Positions 46,046 through 58,214 of a stretch of 64,000 nt of DNA are shown here, piece after piece. The stretch is taken from assembly GCA_038363925.1 (NCBI GenBank), contig JAQQWL010000009.1:3348001-3412000 (forward strand). Reading direction: 5' to 3'. The position numbers were made by a program, and so were the translations under genes. Position 1 is the stretch's first letter, and the number at the start of each line of letters is the position of its first letter. The DNA is from Apiospora phragmitis (Eukaryota; Ascomycota; Sordariomycetes; Amphisphaeriales; Apiosporaceae). The notes under the pieces were generated by a model, which made no database searches, was not told the origin of the DNA, and worked only from the letters and a program-made list of their open reading frames with translations.

Positions 46046-47610
46046 CAGGTTGCTTGCCGTGTTTCTTGGCTGTACATATATACGATTTTACGCATATTTT
46101 TTTCTTCATGAGAGCGCTGCATGAGGTACAGTTGGCGCATTGTGATGTCTTGGTTTTTGTCTTTTTTATCTGACTGTACATATATTAGAATCTACATTGG
46201 CTCCTCTGCATGGAGCGAGCACTTGACAGCTATTGATATTGATGTTTGCATTGACCATGGATCTGTAGAGTGCATGGTCCAAATTCGGGGGTGTTCTTCT
46301 TTGTTCCTTATACTATATACCTTATACGCGCCTCGGGTGCATACTTGCACCATCTTGGCTTCATGAGCTAACCAGCAAGATTGGTGTGCCGATCTGGTGA
46401 AGACATGGAACCAAAGGCTCGAGTCAGATTACCATTCGATGACCCTTGTTCTCGTGCCGAGGAGAAGGGTGAGAACCTAGTTTAGTTAGTTGTGCTGGTA
46501 GGGGACCCAACGACAATGTCATTGGCGAAGGGGTCTGGACTTTCCTGGGACCTGTCAGTGTCAATGCAGACCTCACACATCAGACGACTTCCACGCCCAC
46601 ATCACTGTCATCACATCATCACCTTCCACTCAATCACTCACCGTCCCTATGCTAGCCGGAAATGGAAGCTGCTGACACTGTGGATCGTCAGAATCAAGGG
46701 GGGTGCCGTAGTCGCTATACTTGTATGCTAATCACAAGATCAAACCACTATCCCACCCTGTAATTACCTCGAGTTCTAGCACTATTCTATCCTGGCCTGG
46801 CCTTCACCGGAGGCTGGCTGCACCCCTGTAGGGCTGGATCGGATTTGCTTCTTTGCACAACGGCCGTCGGACCAGGCAACAGGCAGTCTGTGCTGCTTCT
46901 GTTTTTATTCCTGTCGCCCCGGCCCGGCTCAGAAGGACCCGCGCCCGCCCGTCCACCGTCAGAAATGACATATCTATACTGGTCATCCAAGGCGGAGAAC
47001 AAGTACTCAGCCCCCCGTCATCCGGGTAATGCCAGTCAATCAATCATGCTGGAAGTAAGCCGTGGTGATGGTGCTTGCTTTGGGCACCTGAAACTCAAGT
47101 CGCACATGTTTCCGGCATGTCTAGCAAATCATATGCCGCCGGTCAGGGCTTGCTGTTCGATCCATGGGGAACTCGAGCGGCACCTGTGGCTGTCTCCCCT
47201 CGCCTTCAGCTGCTTATCACTGCCTCCGTACTGGCCGTCATGTTCGGCTCGATGAGCCATCGAAGCTCGGCTGCAGCCCACGGTCAACTCAGATCTCGCG
47301 TGGTTTACCACCAAGTCGCGGCTTGCTCTGCTGGCACCACGCACACCTGTCCTCGTTCTGCCAATCCCACTGGCTTCTTAGTCAAGGTAGACAAGCCTGA
47401 CTGATGTGGCCTGTACGAATGGAGACTATTCGGCGACTTTACTCACAACCCCCATAAACCATATCCATCCGAAATGTCTCCGCCAAGGGCATATAAAGGG
47501 AGCATGCACGTCTTCGGTGCTTGCCTGAGATGGACAGACCCCAAGATACCATCTCCCAGGACTATAAATCAAAGCCATCAGAGCCAGGACACAGACAGCA
47601 CACTCCTAAC
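46046..47610. other. Intergenic
   Basis: About 1.6 kb, no supported gene. It holds the 3' UTR of the bZIP gene and the promoter of the methyltransferase-like gene. Confidence 0.4.
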
Positions 47611-48463
47611 ATGGAAGCCAGGTCTATAACCGAGCGGAACCGCGACTTCTTCGAGTGAGTTCCCGGCTGACAACATCGTTGGTTCAACTGGCGACTGACC
47701 ACTTGTGCATAAATAGTAAAGGTGCCGAACAAATATACACCATCCCTTGGATCCGTGACCTGGTGAGCCAAATCTCGGGGTTCCTTTCGTCGCACCATGA
47801 ATGGCTCGGCATCCGCGCGGGTGAGGGCCCCAAAAGGATGATATCACTGGTAAGTAACACCCCTCCCCCCCCCTCACTTTGCGAACGGATCTATGCCCGT
47901 AAAAACCAATGCTAATCAGAGGCTTCTGGTCGCCACAGCCGCTCCTTGACTGTTTCGCCGCCACCCGGTGCATCGATCTATCTGGCGCCATGGTCGCTCA
48001 GTATAACGCCAACGCCTCAGGCCGTGGTCTGTCGCCTGGCCGAATGCTTGCTATACAAGGCGATCTGCTCTCGCCCGACGCTAAGGAGAACCTAGCCGAC
48101 GACCCGAACTGGACCGGTTTCGACTTGATCGTCATATCCATGGCGCTGCACCATGTCACTGACCACGAGGCCATGGTTGCGAAGCTCGCAGCACGCCTCA
48201 ATCCCGGCGGTACGCTGGCAATCGTGGACTGGGTTTCGAAGCCGGAGGGTCTTTCGGGGGAGGAAGAGCTGGCCATGAAAACACATACGTCGCATGGGAC
48301 GATTACGAAACATGGATTCACGAGAGGGGAAATGGGAATGTACCTGGCGAAGGCCGGGCTTGTGGAGTACGACTTCACCGTCGCAACCAAGTGCCAGATG
48401 CCACCCGAGGCCGGGGGTGGTGAGAGGTTGGCCTTTGCCGCGCGGGCGAGGAGAGTGTCTTAG
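47611..48463 (+). pseudogene. SAM-dependent methyltransferase, motif I missing and frame broken
   Basis: Exons 47611-47654, 47717-47849 and 47920-48463 can be placed with GTGAGT and GTAAGT donors. The beginning MEARSITERNRDFFDKGAEQ and the later part resemble class I methyltransferases of the UbiE/Coq5-like group: CIDLSGAMVAQYN (motif II-like acidic end), FDLIVISMALHHVTD, and RLNPGGTLAIVDWV. The glycine-rich SAM-binding motif (GxGxG) that should follow KRMISL is absent: the next exon starts RLLVATAAP directly. A one-base shift lies near 47945. I therefore think this copy cannot bind SAM normally. Alternatively a short exon piece is missing from the assembly. Substrate unknown. Confidence 0.7.
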
Positions 48464-48781
48464 TCGAGGCTACCTTCAGAATCACCAGTTCCAGCCTATC
48501 CAAATCCTAGAAGAATGAATTCCTCAAATGACACTCATATCGTTGAATGTGTGGGACCTATGCTGTATGATATGAATGGGGCGAGGTCGAGCACCGGACG
48601 AACTTGCCCAGACCCCCTCCGACTTTCGGCGCCTTGTCCGGCTAGTCACGGCTGGACCCACTCGGCGCAACCCCCCCACCACCAGTTCTCAACCCTCAGT
48701 CAGTGACGTGATAATAATTCCCTGTTCGTTCTTTTCTCGATCCCTACAATACTACCTGCCTCCCCTGCATACAAAGAAGCC
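48464..48781. promoter_or_regulatory. Intergenic, promoter of P5C reductase gene
   Basis: 318 bp. The last 120 bases are C/T-rich. No gene or defined element seen. Confidence 0.4.
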
Positions 48782-49774
48782 ATGGCCCCTGTAAACCTCC
48801 ATTTCGCCAACCTGGCCTTCATAGGCGGCGGCAACATGTGCGCCGCCATCGTCGGCGGTCTGCTGGCCAAGGGCATCATGCCCAAGGACCGCATCACCGT
48901 CTCGGAGCCGTGGGAGGTCAACCGCCAGAAGATGGCCGACCTGGGCGTCCAGACCACCACCTCCAACACCGACGCCGCCGGCGCCGCCGACCTGCTCGTC
49001 CTGGCCGTCAAGCCCCAGGTCGCCAAGGCCGTCTGCCAGGAGCTCGCCGCCTCGTGGGCCGCCCGCCAGGAGCTGCCCCTGATCGTCTCCATCGCCGCCG
49101 GCATCACCCTCGACAGCTTGTCTGCCTGGTTCACCGGCTCCGACGGCCGCGCCCCGCACGTCGTCCGCGTCATGCCCAACACCCCCGCCCTGCTGGGCGA
49201 GGGCGCCTCGGGCCTCTTTGCCGGTGCCGGCGTCACGGCCGCCGAGAAGGACCTGGTCACGGCGATGCTCCAGAGCTTCAGCAAGGCCACCGAGTGGGTG
49301 GCCAAGGAAGAATTGATCGACGTGGTGACTGGCTTGTCCGGTAAGTAATTGATCGGCGGATGGATGGTGTTGGACCTTCACCTAGCCCTTGCCCCCTCTC
49401 CATACACAGTGGGGGGGAATAGGAACGAGGAGCACAGCAGACTGGGGTGGCTGACACATACTTGTGCAGGTTCTGGGCCGGCATACTTCTTCGCCATGGT
49501 TGAGCACCTAGTCGCCAGTGCCAAGGCACAAGGTCTTTCGGAAGAGCAAGCTATGCGCTTGGCAAAACAGACGTGCTTTGGCGCCGGCAAGATGCTCGTA
49601 GAGTCTTCCGAGACTCCCACGCAGCTCCGGAAGAACGTCACAAGCCCTAAAGGCACCACCGAGGCGGCGCTGAAGAGCTTCGAGGCTTCCGGCTTCGAGG
49701 GCATTGTCGACAAGGCTGTCAAGGCTGCGAGCAGCCGCGGTGAGGAGCTGGGCAAGATTCTGGGCCAGTCATGA
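48782..49774 (+). CDS. PRO3: Pyrroline-5-carboxylate reductase
   Basis: Exons 48782-49340 and 49470-49774 give 287 residues with a clean frame. The N-terminal Rossmann motif AFIGGGNMCAAIVGGL binds NAD(P)H. LVLAVKPQV, RVMPNTPALLGEGASGL and SGSGPAYFFAMVEHL are family signatures, and the C-terminal GKMLVESSETPTQLRKNVTS plus PKGTTEAAL segment closes the active site. It carries out the last step of proline synthesis, reducing 1-pyrroline-5-carboxylate. The protein lacks a targeting peptide and is probably cytosolic. The first exon is strongly GC-rich at third positions, creating a long spurious ORF in the +2 frame. Confidence 0.96.
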
Positions 49775-50301
49775 GAGACTGGTGGTATTTGCGAACTGCT
49801 TGCACAATTTCTCTGTCCCATCCATTGGCACTTGTCGAGAAGAAATTGCTGTACGCGCAGTGTTGTATGATGAGGCGACTGACTACAAATGGCCAAGAAA
49901 GGAGCGTCACGGAGTCGGCACCACAATGCACTCTAATCTATGGTCAATTATGGCTGGAGCGCCGGAAAAGATTAAGCGACGATGAGGGCCTCAAGAGGCT
50001 GGTAACGCAGGCGCAAAACCCACCCCCTTTTAGGGAGAAAGAGGAGCGCCAAAGAGAAATAAATCATCGAACATATGAGTCTCACTTCCAAAATCCACTG
50101 CAGCATGATGCGTAAGTAGGATCTCAGGTCCTCAGGTCGTCAAATCATTAAATTACTCCATCAATGCAGTTTGGTTTTGCAAGCAATGCCTAGCCTTCGT
50201 GTGACATCAAAAGACAAGTCAATCCCTGGATTAGAATACACCCTCCTCCCATGAATCTGCCGAAACCCATTCGCCGTCTCAAGGTACCACCTGACCTAGG
50301 C
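49775..50301. other. Intergenic, convergent 3' ends
   Basis: 527 bp of UTR-like sequence; no gene seen. Confidence 0.4.
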
Positions 50302-52212
50302 TCATCGGCCCATGCGGATAACACCAGCGGCCACCAGTTTTTGGATGTTGGATCGGACCGAGGGGTTCTTCATATGCTCCTGAAGAGCGGCAGGGTCCGA
50401 CTGAGCCTGCTGAAGAATAGCCTGCATGACAGGGTCTTGCATTATGCTCATAATCTGCCACCGAATATTAGCATCATCATCACCATCACCATCACATTTC
50501 ATCCATGTGGATAAGCGTGACTTACCTCGGGATCCTTTTGCAGACGCTCTCTCGTCTGCTCCTCGGTCTCGTTGTCTCGGGCCGAGTACATGGCTTGGAT
50601 GGCCTTCTCCTGCTGTTGGGAAATCTCACGGGCGTTGGCGCCATTGTGGTGCTCGTTGTCGACTTCTGATGCCTCGGTGCAGGCATCCAGGCACTTGGAG
50701 TACTCGCGCATGCCGAAGTAGACCTGAGCCTTGCGAATGTAGGCACGGATGAACTTGGGGTCCTTCTTGATGGCCAAATCACAGTCCTGAAGAGCACTGG
50801 GGAATTCAAAGAGCTTTACGAACGCAGCCGCACGGTTGCTGTATCCGCGAGGGTCCTCGGGGGCGCACTTGACCATTTCGCTGTAAGCGGCCACAGCACC
50901 CGGGAAGTCTTGCTCCTTGAACTTCTTGTTACCTTCCTCGCGGGCTTCCTCGGCCTTCTGAGGGTCAATGTAGGACTTCTTAGCGGCTTCGATCTTATTG
51001 CGCTCGGCAGTGCGCAGCTTGGTGTTGACCTCCGGGGTTCGGTGTTCGGTCAGAGACTTCTTGTAGTTGGCAATGGCCGCATCGGCATCACCCATCTTCT
51101 CGTAGGCACTGCCAATGCGAGCGTACGACTTGGCGATCATCTTGAAGTCGGCATATATCTCACGGCCTTCGTCGATAGCCTTGGTGCAGGTATCAATACA
51201 GGTTTGGTAGTCGCCCTTTTCGAAGTAGGCGGCGCCTAGGTTGTTGAGGGTAGGTGATGTCCTTGTAGAGGTCCCAGGCGGCGCTGTAGTGTTTGATGGC
51301 CTCGTCGAAGTTGCGCTTCTTGTAGTTTTCGGTACCCGCAGCCTTCTCCTTGTCAGCCTCCGCCTTGGCCTTTTGCTTGGCCAGCTGCTCCTCGTCTTGC
51401 GCGGGCTCGGGCTCGGGCTCGGGGGCCTTCTTCGGCTCGGGCTCCGTCTTGGTCTTGGTATCATTCGGTACCAGGTCGGGCATGTCGACATCCTCGGCCT
51501 CGTTGGCGCTAGAGGCGGGTGCGCCGGCACCACTAGGCATATCTCCGGGAGCTCGGACATCCATGTCGACACCCATGGCAACGCCAAGAACCTGGATCAT
51601 GCGCGGGTCACTGAATAGGTCTTGGGTGCTGGACGGGTCTTGCTGCAACTGTTGGACCTTGGCCATGAAGGAAGGGTCGGAGAAGTAGCCGCTTGTCTTG
51701 GGGTTGTTCATAAGCTTCTGCATCAGGTTGGGGTCCTTGAACATCTGGCCCATGCCGCCCAAGGGGTCGCCACCCATAGGGCCGCCAGCGTCTTGCTCCA
51801 TGGCGCGCTGGACGCTTGCGAGGGAGGACTTGAGGCCGGCGTTGTTGGGGTCGTGCTTGAGACCCTCCTCGTAGGCATCGTTGGCAGCCAACAGATCGCC
51901 CTTGCCGTGGAGAGCGGTGCCCTTTCGGCTCCACCCCCTCGGCCAGTCGGGCTTGAGCTCTGTGGTCTTGTCGGCATCCTTCAGGGCATTGTCCCAGTCC
52001 TTCTTGGAAGCGTAGGCGGCAGAGCGATTGCTGTAGAGAACGTGGTTGCTACCATCCAGAGCGATGGCCTTGGTGAAAGCGTCGCTAGTGTCAAAGACAG
52101 GTCAGCCAAGAGAAAGGGTAGGGGTTGGTTGGTTGACTTACACAGCCTCATCGAAGTTCTTGTCGGCGATGGCCTTGTTGCCAATGGCCTTGAGCTCGTC
52201 GGCAGTAGACAT
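50302..52212 (-). CDS. STI1: Hsp70/Hsp90 organizing co-chaperone STI1 (HOP)
   Basis: Exons 52142-52212, 50526-52084 and 50302-50454. The first exon begins MSTADELKAIGNKAIADKNF, the start of TPR1. It continues into the first DP/STI1 domain (MFKDPNLMQKLMNNPKTSGY, near residue 140), an acidic Pro/Glu linker (EPEPKKAPEPEPEP), TPR2A (AAGTENYKKRNFDEAIKHYS), TPR2B (EEGNKKFKEQDFPGAVAAYS) and the second DP domain (IMQDPVMQAILQQAQSDP) on the last exon. It is the usual scaffold linking Hsp70 and Hsp90 in the cytosol. One extra C (coding strand) at 51248-51250 shifts the frame in TPR2A between DITY and LNNLGAAYF; removing it gives 594 codons, the normal length. As the gene is a conserved housekeeping one, this is almost surely a sequence error. 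Confidence 0.96.
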
Positions 52213-52927
52213 GTTGGGCAATGTCGTCTGACTCCGTGTTGATGTGCGTATTTCTCGAAGATTGGGTAATCGAGAAGTCAACAAGATGATCTGTTTGCGA
52301 TCGGGGAATGAGAGAGAGGAAGAAAATGATCGATGCTGGGCGGCAAGGGAAAGGCAGGCGGCAGGGCCCCGAAAATAAATCTGTATTGCGCGGGACGCCT
52401 AGTTGCTAGGTTAGCTTGGGATGGAATTGCAAGCTTGGGAGCTGCTGTTCCAGAGCTTTCCACAGCGGCATCGAGACCCTTCCACTGCCCGCGGGGGTCG
52501 GGTTGGTCGGTCGGGATTGGCTTAGTTGGCGGGGAAGAATGAATGCACTGCACTGCATGCACCTAACATAAGCAAACAGGTACCAAACCATCAAGTACCT
52601 ACCTACCTACCTTTGACTGTGGCGGTGCACCTAAATCTTCTTATCTTATCGGGCTTGGAGGGGCTCCAACTTTTTTTACTTGGATGCTTATGATGCGCGG
52701 CAGCTGCTGCCTTCACCACCACTCACACAAAGAAGCCAGCCTCGTCGCATTGTGTAATGCAATACCTCGTAGCCGCATGGCAATCATTCGTGTCGGACTG
52801 CTAGCGCCCACATATCTCCTACCACCATTCGATATTGCCCTCTTCCGCTCCCTTCTCGCCACAACAACCACCACTTTGACTCAACAGCCACCCTCCCCTC
52901 GGCTGAGGCCGACCACCAGTCGCCAAC
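52213..52927. promoter_or_regulatory. Divergent STI1/RPC34 promoter region
   Basis: 715 bp between two divergent housekeeping genes. A (CTAC)n run, about four copies, lies at 52595-52612, and a CTTCTTATCTTATC stretch follows. No gene seen. Confidence 0.45.
52252..52259 (-). promoter_or_regulatory. Possible heat-shock-element half pair TTCTCGAA
   Basis: An inverted TTCnnGAA pair lies 40 bases upstream of the STI1 ATG. Heat shock factor normally needs three units, and only two are perfect here; the position may be within the leader. STI1 is heat-inducible in yeast, which is the only reason to note it. Confidence 0.25.
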
Positions 52928-54082
52928 ATGGACGACAAGAAGGAGCTGCTTAAGGATCAGCTCTACCAGGCATGCGAGGAGAAGCTCGAAGGGCCCGACG
53001 TAACCGCCTATTCTCGCTCCTTCTCCCAGGACGATCTGCAGAGTCTGAGCATATGTCGTGAATTGAAGATAGACCTCAAGGCCCTCATGGGCCTGGTCCA
53101 GTCTCTGACCAACGACCGTCGCTTCATCCCCCTCCAGTCGGCAAGCGGTCCCGTATGGCGCCTGCGCCCCGAAGAGGAGGCCAACAAGTACCGCGGTCTC
53201 GAGAAGGACCAGGTCTTGGTCTACAGCTGGATCGACAATGCCGGCGGCGAGGGCATCTGGCAGCAGACCCTACGGAACAAGACCGGCATCACCCAAGACC
53301 AGCAGTTCAAGAACATCCTGAAGCAGCTCGAGGCCAAACGGCTGATCACTAGTTTCATGTCGGTACAGAATGCCTCGCACAAATGCTGGATCAAGGCTAG
53401 CATCAAACCAAGCATCAAGGCGACCGGGGGCCCCTGGTATGCCGACGGTGACCTGGACGAGTCCTTCATCAATATCCTCCTCAACGTCGTCTTCGATTTC
53501 ATCAAGGACCAGGGCAGCTATTCGACCCGCGGCACTGGGGGTACTGCCAGAGGCGCAAGCACTAGTCCCGTATTGCCCAAGAAGGTACTCAAAGGAAAGG
53601 AGAGCGAGGTTGCCGTCGCCGCCCGGGGCAAGAAGCGGGATGCCGATGCTATCACCAACGACGATGAATCCACCCCGCTCAAGGCGCGCCGCAGCAACGG
53701 CCAGCAGCGCATCCTGCTTCCCATGCCTGCCGGCTACAGCAACTACATCACCTTGGCCGAGATCACCGAGAGGATTGCCGCTGCCAACATTACCAGGGGC
53801 ACCAAGTTGAAGGAGAGCGATGTGAAGCAACTACTGGACGTCCTCATGTACGACGGTCGCATAGAGGAGATCAAAGTCGGGCGCCGTGTCGGCTACCGTG
53901 CCGTTCGCATCTCCAAACACGACCCGTCAAATTTCGTTCCAGGCAGCGTGCCCTCGTATGATTTGCCCTCCAATGGACTGACCGAAGCTCCTTGTGGCCG
54001 TTGCCCTGTCTTTGAACTGTGCGAAGAAGGAGGTCCCGTGTGGGCGGGCGGCTGCGAGTACTTCGATGGGTGGCTTGCATAA
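52928..54082 (+). CDS. RPC34: RNA polymerase III subunit RPC6/RPC34
   Basis: An intronless 384-residue protein, MDDKKELLKDQLYQACEEKL. Winged-helix domains follow (KALMGLVQSLTNDRRF; VYSWIDNAGGEGIWQQTLRN; KNILKQLEAKRLITSFMSVQ), then WYADGDLDESFINILLNVVF. The C-terminal cysteine cluster APCGRCPVFELCEEGG...GGCEYF carries the four Cys of the iron-sulfur site known in human RPC6/POLR3F. It is part of the RPC82-RPC34-RPC31 subcomplex that contacts TFIIIB and helps promoter opening in Pol III transcription of tRNA and 5S genes. A basic, disordered insert (about residues 205-260) separates the winged helices from the last domain. Frame clean. Confidence 0.96.
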   Translation: MDDKKELLKDQLYQACEEKLEGPDVTAYSRSFSQDDLQSLSICRELKIDLKALMGLVQSLTNDRRFIPLQSASGPVWRLRPEEEANKYRGLEKDQVLVYSWIDNAGGEGIWQQTLRNKTGITQDQQFKNILKQLEAKRLITSFMSVQNASHKCWIKASIKPSIKATGGPWYADGDLDESFINILLNVVFDFIKDQGSYSTRGTGGTARGASTSPVLPKKVLKGKESEVAVAARGKKRDADAITNDDESTPLKARRSNGQQRILLPMPAGYSNYITLAEITERIAAANITRGTKLKESDVKQLLDVLMYDGRIEEIKVGRRVGYRAVRISKHDPSNFVPGSVPSYDLPSNGLTEAPCGRCPVFELCEEGGPVWAGGCEYFDGWLA

Positions 54083-54791
54083 CACGTCGGGCGGCGAACA
54101 ACCGTCTTGCCTGGTCTGGTCTACCTACGCTTCCTCAGGGTCGATGTTCTCTCCCCGTGGACTGCAAATTTCGGCTCCGCCGTGAATTATTATTCTTCCT
54201 ATTTTTATTGTTTTTTATTGCATTGCGTTGCATGGTCAGACGTTTGGTGGGTAAGCATGTCATCAAGAGGCAGACCTCGTTTGACGAGAGTTATAAATGG
54301 CAGGAGTTTGGGCTGTGATGAGAAATTGCTATTTACTGTCTAATAGAAAGGCCGGCAGGGCTAATCGCCTTGAAATACATATACCCTTGTCACAATCGTC
54401 ACACTTGTTATGCCCACTTTCGATGGACTTCCCTCCGTGTAGTTTCTCTGTGTTCAATTTATCCAGGGGACAGCTGTGCTGGGTTGGTGGCGTTAACCTA
54501 GCATGGCCGCACAAAAGTTGAACTACAGTGAGAGATTGCATTCTCATTACACGAAGCATAATTCACGTGCAACAGTCAGGATAATACTCATGTTGCAAAC
54601 ATCTTGTGATTCAAGGCTACCTAAGCTCAGCACCACGAGTTTTGCCAGACCATCCCCTATTAGATCTGACGCGTTGACATCGTTCAGACCCTTCAATCAC
54701 CCTGCGAGGCTTTTTGGTTGACCATATGAACATGGCGGGAACGCAATCATGTGTAGTGTTACACGAGAGGAAGGCAATGTATGTGCTAGAC
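54083..54791. other. Intergenic, convergent 3' ends
   Basis: 709 bp, no gene seen. Confidence 0.4.
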
Positions 54792-55962
54792 TTAAGCCTC
54801 ACCGCTGTTGACGATGGTAGGGCGGGTGTTGTACTTGACAGTGCCGCTCTGGGATCCAGTAGCCTCCAGGGCGCGGACAACGTCCAGGGACGCCTGGTCG
54901 GCAACCTCGCCGAAGACGACGTGGCGTCCGTTCAACCACGAAGTGACAACGGTGGTGACGAAGAACTGGGAGCCGTTGCTAGAATTTTGGTTAGTCCGTC
55001 ATTCGGGCAAGCGAGCAGTTTACTGCCATGTAGGATAAAGACTTACGTGTTGGGGCCAGCGTTGGCCATGGACAGCAGACCGGGCTTGTCGTGCTTGAGG
55101 GTGAAGTTCTCATCGGCGAACTTCTCACCGTAGATAGACTTGCCACCAGTGCCCTAGATTACAGAGTGAGTACGAGAGTCAAGGACAGGGGGATGGTTGT
55201 ACTCGGGTGGTGTACTCACGTTGCCACGGGTGAAGTCACCACCCTGGAGCATGAACTCGGGGATGATGCGGTGGAAAGCAGAGCCCTTGTAGCCAAAGCC
55301 CTTCTCACCGGTGCAGAGAGCACGGAAGTTCTCGGCGGTCTTGGGGACGACGTCGTTGAAGAGGTTGAAGTTGATGCGGCCGGTCTGCTCTACAGTCGGG
55401 GACAGTCAGTATTAGCAATTGGGGTTGGCCGTACAGGAATTACGCGATGCGGGGTTTGAGCTTGGAAGCTTTGGAAGCTTCGCTCGAGAAGGGCGGTAAA
55501 GGTAAAGCACGGGTGAAGACGACAACAGGGGATACTCACTCTTGACAGTACCGGTAGGGCGGCCACCCTCCATGACGGGGCCTACTACATGTCAGCATCG
55601 ATGCGATTATCACCAAAGGACCTGCGGGTTTATTTACCCTCCCACTCGACTTCGAAGAAGCTGTTGGATGAGGGATATGTTAGCCGACGAAGAGCCAGAG
55701 GGACAAAACAAGACGTCATGCCGGCATGGGCAAGACGTGCTCGCGGCAGAGGGAGTCGAGGGGGCAGAGGGGCTTGGACTTACACCTTAGACATGTTGGC
55801 GGATGAAGCAGAGAAGAATCTGATTCGGTTGAAGGAAGAAGTTGTGGATGGGGGAAAAGCTGCCTTGGGTGCAACAAACTTGAGAGAAGATGTTGAAGGT
55901 CGATGGAGTTGGGAGAAAGTAGAGGAAAAGGTCGTGAGGCGGGGGGTCAGTCGAGAAGCCAT
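54792..55962 (-). CDS. Cyclophilin (peptidyl-prolyl cis-trans isomerase) with mitochondrial presequence
   Basis: Six exons: 55784-55962, 55638-55660, 55540-55581, 55220-55389, 55047-55153 and 54792-54978, summing to 236 codons. The core runs VFFEVEWEG, then [54 protein letters not shown] and [12 protein letters not shown], with the catalytic Arg of FHRII and the QGGDF/NGSQFF cyclosporin pocket. The first 56 residues ([14 protein letters not shown]...FSASSA) are basic, Ser-rich and lack acidic residues, as in a mitochondrial presequence. An inner Met at 55794 would make the cytosolic form. A single gene giving both forms is known in Neurospora. The small exon of 23 bases is notable, but the phases all agree. 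Confidence 0.95.
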
Positions 55963-58214
55963 TTTCTTGTATGGAAAAGCTGTTTCGGTTGCTAAGGCGG
56001 GGCAATCCTGCTGTTAGTACATGAATACATCACAATCGATCAATCAATGTCCCCTCCAGCTTTCCAAGGTTCGAGTGGTTCCAGTGATTCCAGCACTCAT
56101 GTCATGTACCTGCCGTACCTACTGTACCGCTACTTGTACAGACATTGACCGTAAAACCCGTCCAGAATAGTGGGGGGAGGGGGAGGAGCAGCAGGAGGGC
56201 AGGAAGGCAAGGACTCGGGGAGGGGTGAGTGAGCATGGAGCATTGACAATGCGTACATAGGTAGGTAGGTACTTTATGTATCCGCACTCCCGTCAAAAAC
56301 ATACCCCGCCTTCTCTACTCTGCCGCCATCGTCTGCTTGATCAATCAACTGATTCTTGTTGTACAAACTTGACGGTGATGCCCAGAGGAGCTGCTCTGCT
56401 TTTGCCAATTGTTGCCTCGGAAATCAGGCCGGATTGGTCATGCCCTCCGTATTTGCCTCAGGTTCCCATCCGGACGGGGTGCAACAAAAATAACTGCAGC
56501 TGCTAGCTTCGAGGCTTTCCGAAGAGCTCTGCTTTGCTCTGCTAGGGGGCTAGGAGGTACACTCGATTACCCCTCGATTCAAGTACCAAGGTACTAAGCA
56601 TTTGAGCGACCAAAAGAGAGACCTGGTTGGTCCTTGCAATTGCTTCGGGGACCCCTCTTCTGGCGTCAGCTTGCAGCAAGCTCGAGAGCCATCGGCACCA
56701 TCGCCATACCGGCAACACGAGAGAAGGGGGAAACTGACAAACTCAATGGGTGGCTGGGAAATGACGCTGTTTTCATCTTCGTCTATCGTGCTAGTAGAGG
56801 GGGCAGCCATTGGCCTAGCCATCGCTTTCTGGCAAGTTGTACTCAGTGGTACACGCATCGCATCGACTGCCAGCTTGGTGGTCGAGCTAATCAGAGTGCT
56901 GGAGCACGGTGGCCCCTCTCCTTCCCAGTCTGCTTGGTGCAAGGAGCCAAGGACGCACGCGTGTACAGCGAGCAAGCAAGCCCGTGTTGATGCCGCATGC
57001 CATGCTTACAAGCCATGAATGGTCAAGCCAGAGGTACTTAGCAAGGCAAATCCCGCGCACTCGCGCACACAGCAGTCATCATAGGAACCAGCGGCTTGAG
57101 CATGCTTTGGGGAATCAGGGCAATAAGAGGGAGCTTCTCGCCATGATATGGTTGCCGCTGGCAGCTTGGCCGGTGGCAAGCCGTCAGCCGCAAGACGGAT
57201 GGATGAATCGATCCCCCAGGCTCACCGCTGCTCCATGGCAGTATCGAGGGATTCCAGTTTGCGTCCAGCTCGAACGAATAAGGGTGGGAAGAGGAAAATA
57301 TGCTTGCTGCTGGGGAATAAGAGGACACGACGGTACCAAAGAAATTATTGGACATACCTTCTGAAAGATGCGGCCTCGGGTAAGGATGAGTCCGGTATAT
57401 GCGGGAAATCTATTAGAAACACAGACTAGGTATACAGGTCCGAAGAGTGGTTGATGTAAGGTATATTACACAGGACGATGATAGATAGTAGTTGAGATGG
57501 GTTGATGATGCTCTCCCGGCCAAAGTGACAGAAACTTTTTAGGCCCATGTTGTCTGTGCACTCGTCTCCCGTGTCCGCCCCGGCCGCCGAGCACCTACTC
57601 ACTCCCGCAATACTCAACTAAGTCTGCACAACAACGACAAGACAGTCAAGATACAATGGTTAAGGGCGGTATTCCGACGGCTCGTCGACTCTGTGCTGAT
57701 GCGCATTTCTATTTGCTGCACTTCATAAGATTGATATTATGTCTTCCACATCACCTTGGGTTGGTTGGGGCGTCGAGGCCAAGTACAAAGTTGATCATCA
57801 AGCTTAGGTACGTACATAAAGTATGAAGCAGAGCAAGAAGCAACTCGACTCATCGGAGACACAGGATCTCGTTGCACGGCTGACACCCGGTGACCAGAAG
57901 TAGAAAAGAATAGAGCAGACAAAATAAGGCTTCATTTAATTATTACTTATCACATCAAGTTGTCTGTCATGTTAGCAAGTCACCCCTCAGGGTAAGGTTG
58001 CAGACTTCCGCTAGCTGTAGGTACTCACCGTGAGCCCCAGCTGGCAGCCGGTTGGCAGACCTGCAACCTCCAGCTTGGACCTGCCAACCTACACCTACTC
58101 GAATGCCCAAGTGGCCTGAAAGCCAGTTAAGCTGCTGATCCAGAGTTGCCTACTTCATTCACATTGTTCACATCCAGGACGTGGTGCAAAGCCGTCGCAC
58201 CCCTTTTCGCCAAG
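55963..58214. other. Long divergent intergenic region
   Basis: About 2.25 kb between cyclophilin and epsin genes. It contains AGGTAGGTAGGTAC near 56258-56272. ORFs on both strands look like chance and have no splice support. Confidence 0.4.

Noticed and set aside
48752..49381. 209-codon minus-strand ORF
   Set aside because: Antisense to pyrroline-5-carboxylate reductase, caused by GC-rich third positions.
56602..57018. 138-codon + strand ORF and overlapping ORFs between cyclophilin and epsin
   Set aside because: Non-ATG or arbitrary starts, overlapping frames with similar length, no protein-family pattern.
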